In this document: in pieces, positions 46,855 to 57,299 of the stretch
How the letters are laid out: every line of letters starts with the position of its first letter
Position numbering within the stretch: position 1 is the first letter of the stretch
DNA from: an uncultured Bacteroidota bacterium
GTDB taxonomy: Bacteria > Bacteroidota > Bacteroidia > Chitinophagales > Chitinophagaceae
NCBI GenBank assembly: GCA_903927185.1
Contig: CAIYLW010000023.1
Span: 20,628 to 84,627 of the forward strand
Length of the DNA: 64,000 nucleotides
Direction: 5' to 3'
Position numbers and translations under genes: made by a program
Notes under the pieces: model-generated
Database searches by the model: none
What the model was told of the DNA's origin: nothing
What the model saw: only the letters and a program-made list of their open reading frames with translations

Positions 46855-46969
46855 ACTTATCAAGAAAGGCAGAGGGATTTGGCCCGTTGAAGCCTTGGCA
46901 ACCCATATTATAACTCAATAATATGAAGGTGCCAACTCCAGTATCGTATTAAGCGGTACAGAGATAAGT
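46855..46969 (+). ncRNA. SAM-I (S-box) riboswitch aptamer
   Basis: The sequence has the S-box order: P1 5' strand ACTTATC (46855-46861), AAGAAAGGCAGAGGGATTTG with the kink-turn GA pairs, GGCCCGTTGAAGCCTTGGCAACC (junction and P3, quoted by its key bases GGCCC..GAAGCC..GGCAACC), a P3/P4 hairpin with an AATATG side, GGTGCCAACTCC, a short P4-like hairpin, and P1 3' strand GATAAGT (46963-46969). It binds S-adenosylmethionine. It sits between a good promoter and an intrinsic terminator, upstream of the methionine-pathway genes metB and hom, which it should switch off when SAM is plentiful. Confidence 0.93.
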
Positions 46970-47015
46970 CAGAGAAATAGTTTGTATTTGTTCCTGAAAG
47001 GGATTATCATATTGC

Positions 47016-47048
47016 AAGCTCATCTGACTTACTAGATGAGCTTTTTTT
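47016..47048 (+). terminator. Riboswitch-controlled intrinsic terminator
   Basis: AAGCTCATCT (47016-47025) pairs with AGATGAGCTT (47034-47043) across an 8-nt loop, followed by a run of seven T. An alternative pairing, TAAGTCAGA (46965-46973) with TCTGACTTA (47023-47031), uses both the P1 3' strand and the terminator's 5' arm and loop. P1 and terminator (SAM bound, OFF) therefore exclude this antiterminator (no SAM, ON). Confidence 0.88.
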
Positions 47049-47141
47049 ATGCCCTATAGCAAATAAAAGTTTAACTAGTAAGTCTTACGCCTCTCCTGAT
47101 AAGTTCATTTAGAAAATTATTTACCATTTCAAAAAACTATC

Positions 47142-48329
47142 ATGAGCAGTGCAACAGAATTAATTCACAGTATTCCAGTTGATCCATTAACCGGTGCAGT
47201 TTCAGTTCCTATTTATCAAACATCCACATTTGTTCAGGAGGCGCCTGGAGTAAATAAAGGATATGATTATTCTCGTTCCAATAATCCAACTAGAGCTGTA
47301 TTAGAACAATTAATTGCAAAATTAGAGAAAGGTGCTACAGGCTTGGCTTTCAGCAGTGGATTAGCGGCTATCGATTGTGTGATTAAACTTTTGAAAACAG
47401 GCGATGAAATTGTAGCAGTGGATGATATTTATGGAGGAGCATTTCGTTTATTTGGTTCAGTATATGCGCAGTTCGGAATAAAAGTAACTTATGTAGATAC
47501 CTCAGATACACAAAAAGTATTTGATGCGATCACTGAAAAAACAAAATTGATTTGGTTAGAAACACCAACAAATCCCACACTTAAAATTTCTGACATTGAG
47601 GCAATTGCAAAGATCGCAAAGACGAATAATTGTCTTCTTTGTGTGGACAATACTTTTGCAACTCCAGTTTTGCAACAACCACTTGTACATGGAGCAGATA
47701 TTGTAGTACATAGTGCTACTAAATATTTAGGTGGGCATAGTGATTTGATTGCTGGTTTACTAGTTGCGAAGGATTTAGTTATTGGAGAAAAACTTAAGTT
47801 TTATCAGAATGCATGTGGCAATATTTTAGCGCCATTTGATAGTTGGTTAACCATCAGAGGTATTGAAACCTTACATTTGCGCATACGGCAACATTGCGCA
47901 ACTGCATTAGAAGTAGCAAAATGGCTGGAGCAACATCCATTAATTGAAAAAGTATATTATCCCGGTTTAAAAACTCACCCGAATCATGAACTTGCCAAAA
48001 GACAAGCGAAAGGTTTTGGAGGGATTATTTCATTCAAATTAAAAGATGATACAGAAGCAGCAGCATTGGAAATAGTTAACAATACTTCCTTGTTTAAACT
48101 AGCCGAAAGTTTAGGAGGTATTAAAAGTTTGATTTCTCATCCAATGAATATGACCCATAAATCTATTCCTGCAGAAATTAGAAGAGCATCTGGAGTTGCT
48201 GACAGTTTAATTAGATTGTCGCTTGGATTAGAAGAAGCAGAAGATCTGATTAATGATTTAGAAACCACTTTTTCACAAGTTGGAAAATTGAAAGAAAATA
48301 AAAAGGCTTTTGCCGAAGTAAGTTTATAA
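47142..48329 (+). CDS. metB: Cystathionine gamma-synthase family PLP enzyme
   Basis: A 395-residue Cys/Met-metabolism PLP enzyme. It has the family segments GAVSVPIYQTSTF near residue 18, YDYSRSNNPTR near residue 41, SSGLAAID near residue 70, and the PLP lysine Lys194 in SATKYLGGHSD. The family includes cystathionine gamma-synthase, gamma-lyase and O-acetylhomoserine sulfhydrylase, which sequence alone separates poorly. The SAM riboswitch in front and homoserine dehydrogenase 14 bp behind favour a methionine-synthetic role. Confidence 0.88.
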   Translation: MSSATELIHSIPVDPLTGAVSVPIYQTSTFVQEAPGVNKGYDYSRSNNPTRAVLEQLIAKLEKGATGLAFSSGLAAIDCVIKLLKTGDEIVAVDDIYGGAFRLFGSVYAQFGIKVTYVDTSDTQKVFDAITEKTKLIWLETPTNPTLKISDIEAIAKIAKTNNCLLCVDNTFATPVLQQPLVHGADIVVHSATKYLGGHSDLIAGLLVAKDLVIGEKLKFYQNACGNILAPFDSWLTIRGIETLHLRIRQHCATALEVAKWLEQHPLIEKVYYPGLKTHPNHELAKRQAKGFGGIISFKLKDDTEAAALEIVNNTSLFKLAESLGGIKSLISHPMNMTHKSIPAEIRRASGVADSLIRLSLGLEEAEDLINDLETTFSQVGKLKENKKAFAEVSL

Positions 48330-48343
48330 TAGAAAATATAAGA

Positions 48344-49600
48344 ATGGAAACACATAAGAAATTAACAATTGGTTTATTTGGATTTGGTGTAGTTGGAGAA
48401 GGTTTATATAAAGTATTGCAACAAACTGAATCATTAAATGCAAGCATTAAAAAGGTCTGTATTAAGCATCCTGGCAAATATAGAAATGCGCCGGATGCAT
48501 TGTTTACAACCGATAAAGATGTTTTACTTTACGACGAAGAAATTAATGTGATTGTAGAAGTAATTGATGATGCTGATGCAGCATTCGAAATTGTTTCTAT
48601 TGCATTAAATAATGGGAAAGCAGTTGTAAGTGCAAGTAAAAAAATGATTGCAGAGCACTTACCCGAAATTTTAAAATTACAACTAGATACAGGCCTCCCT
48701 TTCCTTTGTGAGTCTGCTGCCTGTGCATCTATCCCTGTTATCCGCAACTTAGAAGAATATTACGACAACGATTTATTACATTCTATTAAAGCAATTGTAA
48801 ATGGTTCTACTAATTTTATTCTCACTAAAATGTTTGAAGAAAAATTAGATTTCCAATCAGCACTATTATTAGCCAAGCAGTTGGGCTTTGCAGAAAGTAA
48901 TCCTAAACTTGATGTGGAAGGATATGATGCAGTTAACAAATGGACCATCTTACTAAATCATGCCTATGGAATTGTAGAACATCCCAATAATATTTTATTC
49001 ACCGGGATTCAAAATATACAATTGAGCGATGCTTTAGTAGCAAAAGAAAAAGGTCTAGACATTAAATTAATTGCACAGGCAAAAAAATTAAAGAATGGTA
49101 AAGTGGCAGCTTTCGTACTTCCACAATTCGTAACTCTTGGCGATCCAATGTCGTTTGTTAAAAATGAATACAACGGAGTTGTTATTGAAAGTGGATTTGC
49201 TGATAAACAATTTTTCTATGGAAAGGGGGCAGGTAGTTTCCCAACAGCTTCTGCAGTATTAAGCGATATATCAGCACTTCGCTATAATTATAGATACGAA
49301 TACAAGAAGTTATATCATCATAAACCACATGAACTAACTAACGAATTTTATGTAAAAGTTTATTTGAGCTTCGATGATTGGAAATATGTACCCAGAGAAA
49401 AATTCGAATGGATCGAAGAATGGCATGCAGATGCAGAAAGAAAATATTTAATAGGTGTATTACCCATTCAAGAACTCATTAACAATACTTGGTGGAAAGA
49501 AAATCAAACATCATTAATCCTTACCGCAGATCCTATTATCGATAACTTAGATATCATACATTTAAAAAAACGTAGCCTCGAATTAGCTGGAGTTGTATAA
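48344..49600 (+). CDS. hom: Homoserine dehydrogenase
   Basis: Reduces aspartate semialdehyde to homoserine, the branch point to methionine and threonine. The 418-residue protein has the Rossmann motif FGFGVVGEGL near residue 13, SASKKMIAEH near residue 105 with the catalytic lysine region, NGSTNFILTKM near residue 150, and GFAESNPKLDVEGYDA near residue 183. No C-terminal ACT domain with clear features was recognised, although about 80 residues follow the catalytic part. It is the second gene of the riboswitch operon and is followed by a strong terminator. Confidence 0.93.
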   Translation: METHKKLTIGLFGFGVVGEGLYKVLQQTESLNASIKKVCIKHPGKYRNAPDALFTTDKDVLLYDEEINVIVEVIDDADAAFEIVSIALNNGKAVVSASKKMIAEHLPEILKLQLDTGLPFLCESAACASIPVIRNLEEYYDNDLLHSIKAIVNGSTNFILTKMFEEKLDFQSALLLAKQLGFAESNPKLDVEGYDAVNKWTILLNHAYGIVEHPNNILFTGIQNIQLSDALVAKEKGLDIKLIAQAKKLKNGKVAAFVLPQFVTLGDPMSFVKNEYNGVVIESGFADKQFFYGKGAGSFPTASAVLSDISALRYNYRYEYKKLYHHKPHELTNEFYVKVYLSFDDWKYVPREKFEWIEEWHADAERKYLIGVLPIQELINNTWWKENQTSLILTADPIIDNLDIIHLKKRSLELAGVV

Positions 49601-49606
49601 TTTCTT

Positions 49607-49639
49607 GAATAAGGCCTGAAACAGGCCTTATTCTTTTTT
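49607..49639 (+). terminator. Intrinsic terminator after hom
   Basis: A perfect 12-bp stem, GAATAAGGCCTG (49607-49618) with CAGGCCTTATTC (49622-49633), has an AAA loop and is followed by six T. Confidence 0.92.
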
Positions 49640-49671
49640 ATCTTAGTTTTGTCGAAAGCACTATCAGTATA

Positions 49672-50298
49672 ATGACTGAATTATCTATTAATAATTTTCG
49701 CAGTGGAGCAATGCTTACTGCGGCATCTGGTTTTTTATTAATTGCTATATCCTATTTAATTGGAAAGGAAGAATTTTTTCTTATACTCAATGGAAACCTA
49801 GGAACAATTGTTGATAAAGCATTTACTTACATTACTTATTTGGGTGATGGTGTTATCTGGATTCCAATTGCAGTTTATGTTTTGTTATTGCGAAAGAAAT
49901 ACACAGTTTTACTTTTAGGATGTATTCTATACTCTACACTTTTTGCGCAGATTCCTAAAAATTATATTTTCAATGGAGCTCCGAGACCCACTAAATTGAT
50001 TGCCGACTGGAGTAGTATACATATTGTACCGGGAGTTTTCTTAAATTCTGTAGACAGTTTTCCATCAGGACACACCACTACAGCCAGCTGTATCTTTTTA
50101 TTTTTTTGTTTATTAATCCCCAAAAAATGGATCATCCCAGTGGGTTGTATTTACCTGTATTTAGTAGGTTATTCTAGAATATACCTTGCGCAACATTTTC
50201 CTTTAGATGTTGGTGCCGGAATGATTGGTGGAATTATCAGTGTTTACTTTTCGCTTCGTTTACAAAACTGGAAAGATCAGTATTCAAGGAAAGTCTAA
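49672..50298 (+). CDS. PAP2-family membrane phosphatase
   Basis: A 208-residue membrane protein with about six hydrophobic segments and the PAP2 catalytic motifs: KNYIFNGAPRP near residue 104 (KxxxxxxRP), SFPSGHTT near residue 128, and SRIYLAQHFPLDVGAG near residue 164 (SRxxxxxHxxxD). Such enzymes dephosphorylate phosphatidate, undecaprenyl diphosphate or lipid A; the substrate is not readable. A TAGTTTTG -7 element lies at 49644-49651. Its last four bases overlap the end of the convergent M28 gene. Confidence 0.92.
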   Translation: MTELSINNFRSGAMLTAASGFLLIAISYLIGKEEFFLILNGNLGTIVDKAFTYITYLGDGVIWIPIAVYVLLLRKKYTVLLLGCILYSTLFAQIPKNYIFNGAPRPTKLIADWSSIHIVPGVFLNSVDSFPSGHTTTASCIFLFFCLLIPKKWIIPVGCIYLYLVGYSRIYLAQHFPLDVGAGMIGGIISVYFSLRLQNWKDQYSRKV

Positions 50299-51764
50299 TC
50301 TTTCCAACGCCACTCACCTGCAATTTGTAAGGGCTCTTTTAAATTATTTTTTTCTAAAAATATTTTTGTTTCTGCATCCGTAAAATGCTTTGCAGTAATT
50401 TCTTTTGCATCTGCAATACCATACAATAACATAGCGCTAAAACGCACATTGTTAACCATTCCTTCTTTGTCCGCTAAACTAAATACATCACAGTCGGCAT
50501 GATAACAAGGCCCTGCATTATTAGGCAATCCATTTCCAGAACTTCCTCCTGTTGGCACTCCTCTTAACATAAAGGGTTGATGATCGCTATGTAAGCCTGC
50601 ACCAGATCTAAAAGTATTTTTAAAATTAGAATCTAAAGAATTAGCAATAGAACCAATTGATTCAAATAAGGCTTTACTTCCTTCATCTGAGGTATTATAT
50701 CCTTTTGGGTCATGAGTCATATCATAATTCAACATGTATCTAAGCTGATCTATTGACTTATCTTTAATCGCAGCATCAACATAAGCCCTGGATCCTAACA
50801 AGCCTTCCTCCTCACCCATAAATAATACAAATTCAACGGTACGTTCAGGCTGTAACTTCAATGCAGCAAAAGTTCGAGCCATATCTAATACGGCAAAAGA
50901 CCCAATCCCATTGTCAATCGCTCCTGTTGCTAAATCCCAACTATCTAAATGTCCGCCAACTACCACTTTCTCTTTTGGTATTGTCTTTCCTTTAATAGTA
51001 GCTACTACATTTCTTGCTTTAATCAAACCAGAAAAATTGTTCATCTTAATATGTGAATATAATTTTCCGGTTTTCAGATCTTCTTTGAATTTCATACCAT
51101 CTTCTAAACTGATACATACCGCGGGTATTGGAATTAATTTACCCGTAACAGAAGCAGTACCTGTTAATAAAATGCCGCCTTTAGCAGTATTGATTACGAT
51201 AATACCTGTAGCTCCCCATTTTGTAGCAATGGCTGTTTTCTCAGAGCGATGCAAACCTTTGGTTCCCGCTTTAGATCCTGATAAAACGCCAAGATATACC
51301 AAAGCAATTTTTCCCTTTGCTTTATCTGGAGCAGCCTGATAATCTTCTTCTAATCCATTTCCCATATCTACCACTTCATATGAAATATTTGAACTAACTG
51401 GAGAATGAGCTAAGGCAACAGATTTAACTGCAAGCAAATGATTAGTATCGCTACCTATCAATACTTTTAGATTACCCCTGCTCCAACTTTCTACTTCAAA
51501 TGGCTGATAACGCAAATCTGTAAATCCATAACTCTTCAATAAATTAAAGGCATACTCCTCAGCTTTTTTACCATTCGAAGAACCTGTTAAACGATGGCCG
51601 ATTGTTTCGGTTGCTTCCTTTAATGTTTCATAAGCCCTAGAATGATCTAAAGCTTCTTGATTGATATTGCTAAACACTTGCTTCCATTCAGGTTTATCTT
51701 GAGCTGAGATAGTTTGAAAACAAACTAAGATTAAAGCGAAACAAATTTGAACTGTCTTTTGCAT
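50295..51764 (-). CDS. Secreted PA-domain M28 peptidase (carboxypeptidase Q-like)
   Basis: A 489-residue exported protein (signal peptide to residue 21, ISAQ). A protease-associated (PA) domain (residues about 115-245, WGATGIIVINTAKGG) is inserted before and beside an M28 core with metal ligands GGHLDSWD, GAIDNGIGS, MGEEEGLLGS (Glu-Glu), LNYDMTHD and CYHADCD. This is the plasma-glutamate-carboxypeptidase/carboxypeptidase Q arrangement. Probably a periplasmic or surface di-/oligopeptidase. It is a second M28 enzyme, 9 kb from the first, with a different architecture. Confidence 0.92.
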   Translation of the reverse strand: MQKTVQICFALILVCFQTISAQDKPEWKQVFSNINQEALDHSRAYETLKEATETIGHRLTGSSNGKKAEEYAFNLLKSYGFTDLRYQPFEVESWSRGNLKVLIGSDTNHLLAVKSVALAHSPVSSNISYEVVDMGNGLEEDYQAAPDKAKGKIALVYLGVLSGSKAGTKGLHRSEKTAIATKWGATGIIVINTAKGGILLTGTASVTGKLIPIPAVCISLEDGMKFKEDLKTGKLYSHIKMNNFSGLIKARNVVATIKGKTIPKEKVVVGGHLDSWDLATGAIDNGIGSFAVLDMARTFAALKLQPERTVEFVLFMGEEEGLLGSRAYVDAAIKDKSIDQLRYMLNYDMTHDPKGYNTSDEGSKALFESIGSIANSLDSNFKNTFRSGAGLHSDHQPFMLRGVPTGGSSGNGLPNNAGPCYHADCDVFSLADKEGMVNNVRFSAMLLYGIADAKEITAKHFTDAETKIFLEKNNLKEPLQIAGEWRWKD

Positions 51765-54238
<2,474 letters not shown>

Positions 54239-54256
54239 TAATATAAATAATAATTT

Positions 54257-54290
54257 AAAAAACATGATCAGTAACCGGATCATGTTTTTT
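54257..54290 (+). terminator. Intrinsic terminator after katG
   Basis: A 13-bp stem, six A plus CATGATC (54257-54269) with GATCATG plus six T (54278-54290), has an 8-nt loop. Confidence 0.85.
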
Positions 54291-54305
54291 ATTTCCAGGC
54301 AAGAA

Positions 54306-54338
54306 ATAAAAAAGCGCCCCCGAATTTTCGAGGGCGTT
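54306..54338 (-). terminator. Intrinsic terminator of the small CBM48 gene
   Basis: CGCCCCCGAA (54315-54324) pairs with TTCGAGGGCG (54327-54336) with one mismatch. Read on the minus strand, it is followed by TTTTTTATTTC. It lies just downstream of the gene ending at 54351, back to back with the katG terminator. Confidence 0.8.
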
Positions 54339-54350
54339 ATAAATAGGATA

Positions 54351-54641
54351 TTATAATACGATAACACTATTGCTGCTTCCAAATACATTGGTGCTAACAC
54401 TATCAGCTTCCGGCTCATTTAACCACTCTGATGCATTGATGCGATATTTAAATTCGTGTTGTGAGTTTTTAGGCAAAGAAACTTCAGCACTAAAATTTCC
54501 GTCTTTCTTTTTACTCATTAAAACTGATTTTTCCCAATCACTGTTCAAACCTAAGATTTCAATAGTTTCCGCATTTTCAACATTGAAACTGAACTTTACT
54601 TTACAATAATCTTTTGTTTTGAAGTAGGTTTTTTGTAACAT
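54351..54641 (-). CDS. Stand-alone CBM48/isoamylase early-set domain protein
   Basis: A 96-residue protein that is essentially one carbohydrate-binding domain of the CBM48/AMPK-type early set fold: VKFSFNVENAETIEILGLNSDW (quoted in part), then FSAEVSLPKN, HEFKYRINASEW and EPEADSVSTNVFGSSNSVI. In larger proteins this module binds alpha-glucans. Here it is alone, with no signal peptide and no glycogen genes nearby, so its role is unclear. Confidence 0.82.
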   Translation of the reverse strand: MLQKTYFKTKDYCKVKFSFNVENAETIEILGLNSDWEKSVLMSKKKDGNFSAEVSLPKNSQHEFKYRINASEWLNEPEADSVSTNVFGSSNSVIVL

Positions 54642-54847
54642 TTTTTAAGGGTTTTTTACAACTCTTAATACTGCTTTCGATAAAAGGTAACCCAAAAACA
54701 GGCTTGATAGTAGTATTATTGATTATGTTTAATAATTGATATTCGAAAATAAAACAGAATTTTCTCTACTATTTACTATCTGCCCACAATCAATTATATT
54801 TAAGTTATTGGAAAACAAGAAGATTAATGTCAGCTTAAAAAAAATCT

Positions 54848-56812
54848 ATGTATAAAAATATCTTTCTATTCATTTGCATGACCTCCATCTGTGCAACATC
54901 TTATTGTCAGAGTAACCTAGTAAAAATAGAGCCGATTAGCTTTTCGAAAGTGACCATTACAGATCATTTCTGGAAACCTAAACTACAATTAGTAGCTACC
55001 AAAACTTTAAATGCATGTGTGTACCAAACAGAAACTGCTACACCTCGATTGCGCAACTTTCAAAAAGTTGCCAGAAAAAAAGGAGAAAAACATGAAGGTA
55101 TTTTTTATGATGATAGTGATGTATTCAAAGCTTTAGAAGCCATTGCCTATTCACTAAAAAATAATCCTGATTCTGCATTAGAACGAAAAGCTGATGAATG
55201 GATTGAAATTATTGCAGCTGCGCAACAACCAGATGGATATTTAAATACCTGGTTCACACTTTCAGATATTACTAAGAGGTATACTGATATGAGTATGCAT
55301 GAAGATTATAATGCAGGACATATGATAGAAGCTGCAGTAGCCTACTATTATGCAACTGGTAAGAGAAAATTTCTGGACGTTTCGATTCGATGGGCTAACC
55401 ATTTTGATACATTATTCGGACCAACAAAAAGACATTGGGTAACCGGTCATCAGGAATTAGAGCTTGCCTTAGTAAAATTATTTAAAGTTACAAATGATAA
55501 AAAATATTTGACTTTGGCAGATTGGCTTTTATCAGAAAGAGGTCATCAAAACGCAGTAGGTTATACCTGGACCGATTGGAAAGACACAGCCTATGCACAA
55601 GATGTGGTACCCGTGAAAATGCAATCAAAAATTACTGGGCACGCTGTTCGTGCAATGTATATGTATACTGGTGCAGCTGATGTTGCAGCTCAAACAGGAG
55701 ACACAGGATATCTTGCTGCGATGCAGCGTGTATGGAAAGATGTGGTTTATAAAAACATGTATATCACTGGTGGCATTGGATCATCAGGAAGTAATGAAGG
55801 ATTCGGAACAGATTATGACTTACCTAATGAACAAGCCTATTGCGAAACTTGTGCATCAGTGGGTATGGTATTTTGGAATCAAAGAATGAATGCTTTAACT
55901 GGAGATGCAAAATATATGGATGTATTGGAACGTAGTCTATATAATGGAGCACTGGATGGATTAAGTTTATCTGGAGATCGATTTTTTTATGGTAATCCAT
56001 TGGGCTCAAATGGAAAGAATGCTAGAAGAGAATGGTTTGGCACCGCTTGTTGTCCGGCTAATATTGCCAGATTAATTGCTTCCATTGGGGATTATATTTA
56101 TGCAAAAAATCAAGAGTCGATATATATTAATTTATTTGTTGGAAGTGAAACAAAGGTCAATCTGAAAGGCAAGGATATAAGTATTAAAATGGAAACCAAT
56201 TATCCACTAGATGGAAATATTCAGATTGCCGTATCTCCTGCTACCACTTCAAATTTCAGGGTCTTGTTGCGTAAACCAGGATGGTCAAATAACACAGTTG
56301 TACCAGGTAATCTTTATTCGTTTATTTCCTTTAATGGATTACAACCTTCTATTTTAGTAAATGGTCAAATTGTTCCTATAACAGAAGAAAATGGTTATTA
56401 TATTATTCAAAGACAATGGAAGAAAAACGATACTATTAGTTATCAACTTCCTATGGAAATTAAAAGAGTAATTTCCAGTGACGCAATTAAAACAAATCAA
56501 TTTAGAATGGCGCTAGAACGTGGCCCACTGGTATATTGTATTGAAGGCGCAGATAATGAAGGAAAAGCTTATAATATTTTATTGCCTACTGAATCAAAAA
56601 TTGTAGAGCTCCCAATGAATATATTACAAGAACAAATTGTTGCATTGAGTACAACAGTTCCAAGTATTCAAATAGCAGCTGATGGAAAAAGTTTACAAAC
56701 CATTAATAAAAAAATTCTGGCAATCCCCTATTATACCTGGTGTAATCGTGGTAGTAATCAAATGCAAGTCTGGATACCTACCAGTATCAAAGACATTAAA
56801 TTGAATAATTAA
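54848..56812 (+). CDS. GH127-family glycoside hydrolase (beta-L-arabinofuranosidase-like)
   Basis: A 654-residue exported enzyme (signal peptide to about residue 21, SYCQ). It has an alpha/alpha-barrel N-terminal part (AAQQPDGYLNTWFTL near residue 125, HEDYNAGHMIEAA, YITGGIGSSGSNEGFG) and a beta-sandwich C-terminal part. The Zn-binding and catalytic cysteines of GH127 are visible: YCETCASVG near residue 335 and GTACCPANIAR near residue 400. The family releases beta-L-arabinofuranose from plant glycans, though many members have other specificity. No other CAZyme or SusCD pair is adjacent. Confidence 0.88.
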   Translation: MYKNIFLFICMTSICATSYCQSNLVKIEPISFSKVTITDHFWKPKLQLVATKTLNACVYQTETATPRLRNFQKVARKKGEKHEGIFYDDSDVFKALEAIAYSLKNNPDSALERKADEWIEIIAAAQQPDGYLNTWFTLSDITKRYTDMSMHEDYNAGHMIEAAVAYYYATGKRKFLDVSIRWANHFDTLFGPTKRHWVTGHQELELALVKLFKVTNDKKYLTLADWLLSERGHQNAVGYTWTDWKDTAYAQDVVPVKMQSKITGHAVRAMYMYTGAADVAAQTGDTGYLAAMQRVWKDVVYKNMYITGGIGSSGSNEGFGTDYDLPNEQAYCETCASVGMVFWNQRMNALTGDAKYMDVLERSLYNGALDGLSLSGDRFFYGNPLGSNGKNARREWFGTACCPANIARLIASIGDYIYAKNQESIYINLFVGSETKVNLKGKDISIKMETNYPLDGNIQIAVSPATTSNFRVLLRKPGWSNNTVVPGNLYSFISFNGLQPSILVNGQIVPITEENGYYIIQRQWKKNDTISYQLPMEIKRVISSDAIKTNQFRMALERGPLVYCIEGADNEGKAYNILLPTESKIVELPMNILQEQIVALSTTVPSIQIAADGKSLQTINKKILAIPYYTWCNRGSNQMQVWIPTSIKDIKLNN

Positions 56813-56850
56813 AATAAAAAAGGAACAGATGAAACTGTTCCTTTTTTATT
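56813..56850. terminator. Bidirectional intrinsic terminator
   Basis: A perfect 16-bp stem, from AATAAAAAAGGAACAG (56813-56828) with CTGTTCCTTTTTTATT (56835-56850), has a 6-nt loop. It lies between the convergent GH127 and heavy-metal-binding genes and carries a T-run on both strands. Confidence 0.9.
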
Positions 56851-56853
56851 AAT

Positions 56854-57252
56854 TTAACCTTTTGCTTTTAAGTCCATCCCACACTTAGAACATTTACCAG
56901 GTTTATCACTAGTAATATCTGAGTGCATAGGGCAACTATACATTTTCATGGCATCATGACCAGTTTTTGCTGTACCTGCTTTTAAGTCCATCCCACATTT
57001 AGAACATTTACCGGGCTTATCACTGGTAATTTCAGAGTGCATAGGGCAGCTGTATTTTTTTGAAGCTGTTTTACTACAACTTTCGCAATTGCAAGATGTG
57101 GTACTGCAATCACATTTACCTTTTGCACAACCACATTTAGTACAACCGCATTTGCTAGTTTCTGCTTTATTTGTAGCATCTTTTGTTTGAGCCATCACAG
57201 ACAAAGACAAGATGGTAACAAAGCCAATTAGTAACAATTTGATAGATTTCAT
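56854..57252 (-). CDS. Secreted Cys-rich protein with two heavy-metal-binding domains
   Basis: A 132-residue exported protein (signal peptide to about residue 21, VMAQ; the ATG at 57252 is chosen because the upstream frame lacks a leader). Residues 35-59 hold nine cysteines in a metallothionein-like pattern (CGCTKCGCAKGKCDC, then CNCESC). Two copies of a heavy-metal-binding domain follow (residues 67-90 and 105-128), each Y-S-C-P-M-H-S..C-S-K-C-G-M-D-L. The two copies are also near-identical in DNA (56863-56940 and 56977-57054, 70 of 78 bases), so the duplication is recent. It probably buffers copper or a similar metal in the periplasm. Confidence 0.87.
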   Translation of the reverse strand: MKSIKLLLIGFVTILSLSVMAQTKDATNKAETSKCGCTKCGCAKGKCDCSTTSCNCESCSKTASKKYSCPMHSEITSDKPGKCSKCGMDLKAGTAKTGHDAMKMYSCPMHSDITSDKPGKCSKCGMDLKAKG

Positions 57253-57299
57253 TTTGTTGTATTTATTTAAATGATTAAAAAACATAAAAGACTTAATTT

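Noticed and set aside
50911..51339. 142-codon plus-strand open frame opposite the PA-M28 peptidase
   Set aside because: It is a shadow of a well-supported gene with all catalytic motifs on the other strand.
56863..57054. Two near-identical 78-bp repeats resembling a short CRISPR-like or mobile array
   Set aside because: They are in-frame duplicated protein domains (two copies only, 114-bp period, coding for C-x-M-H metal motifs).
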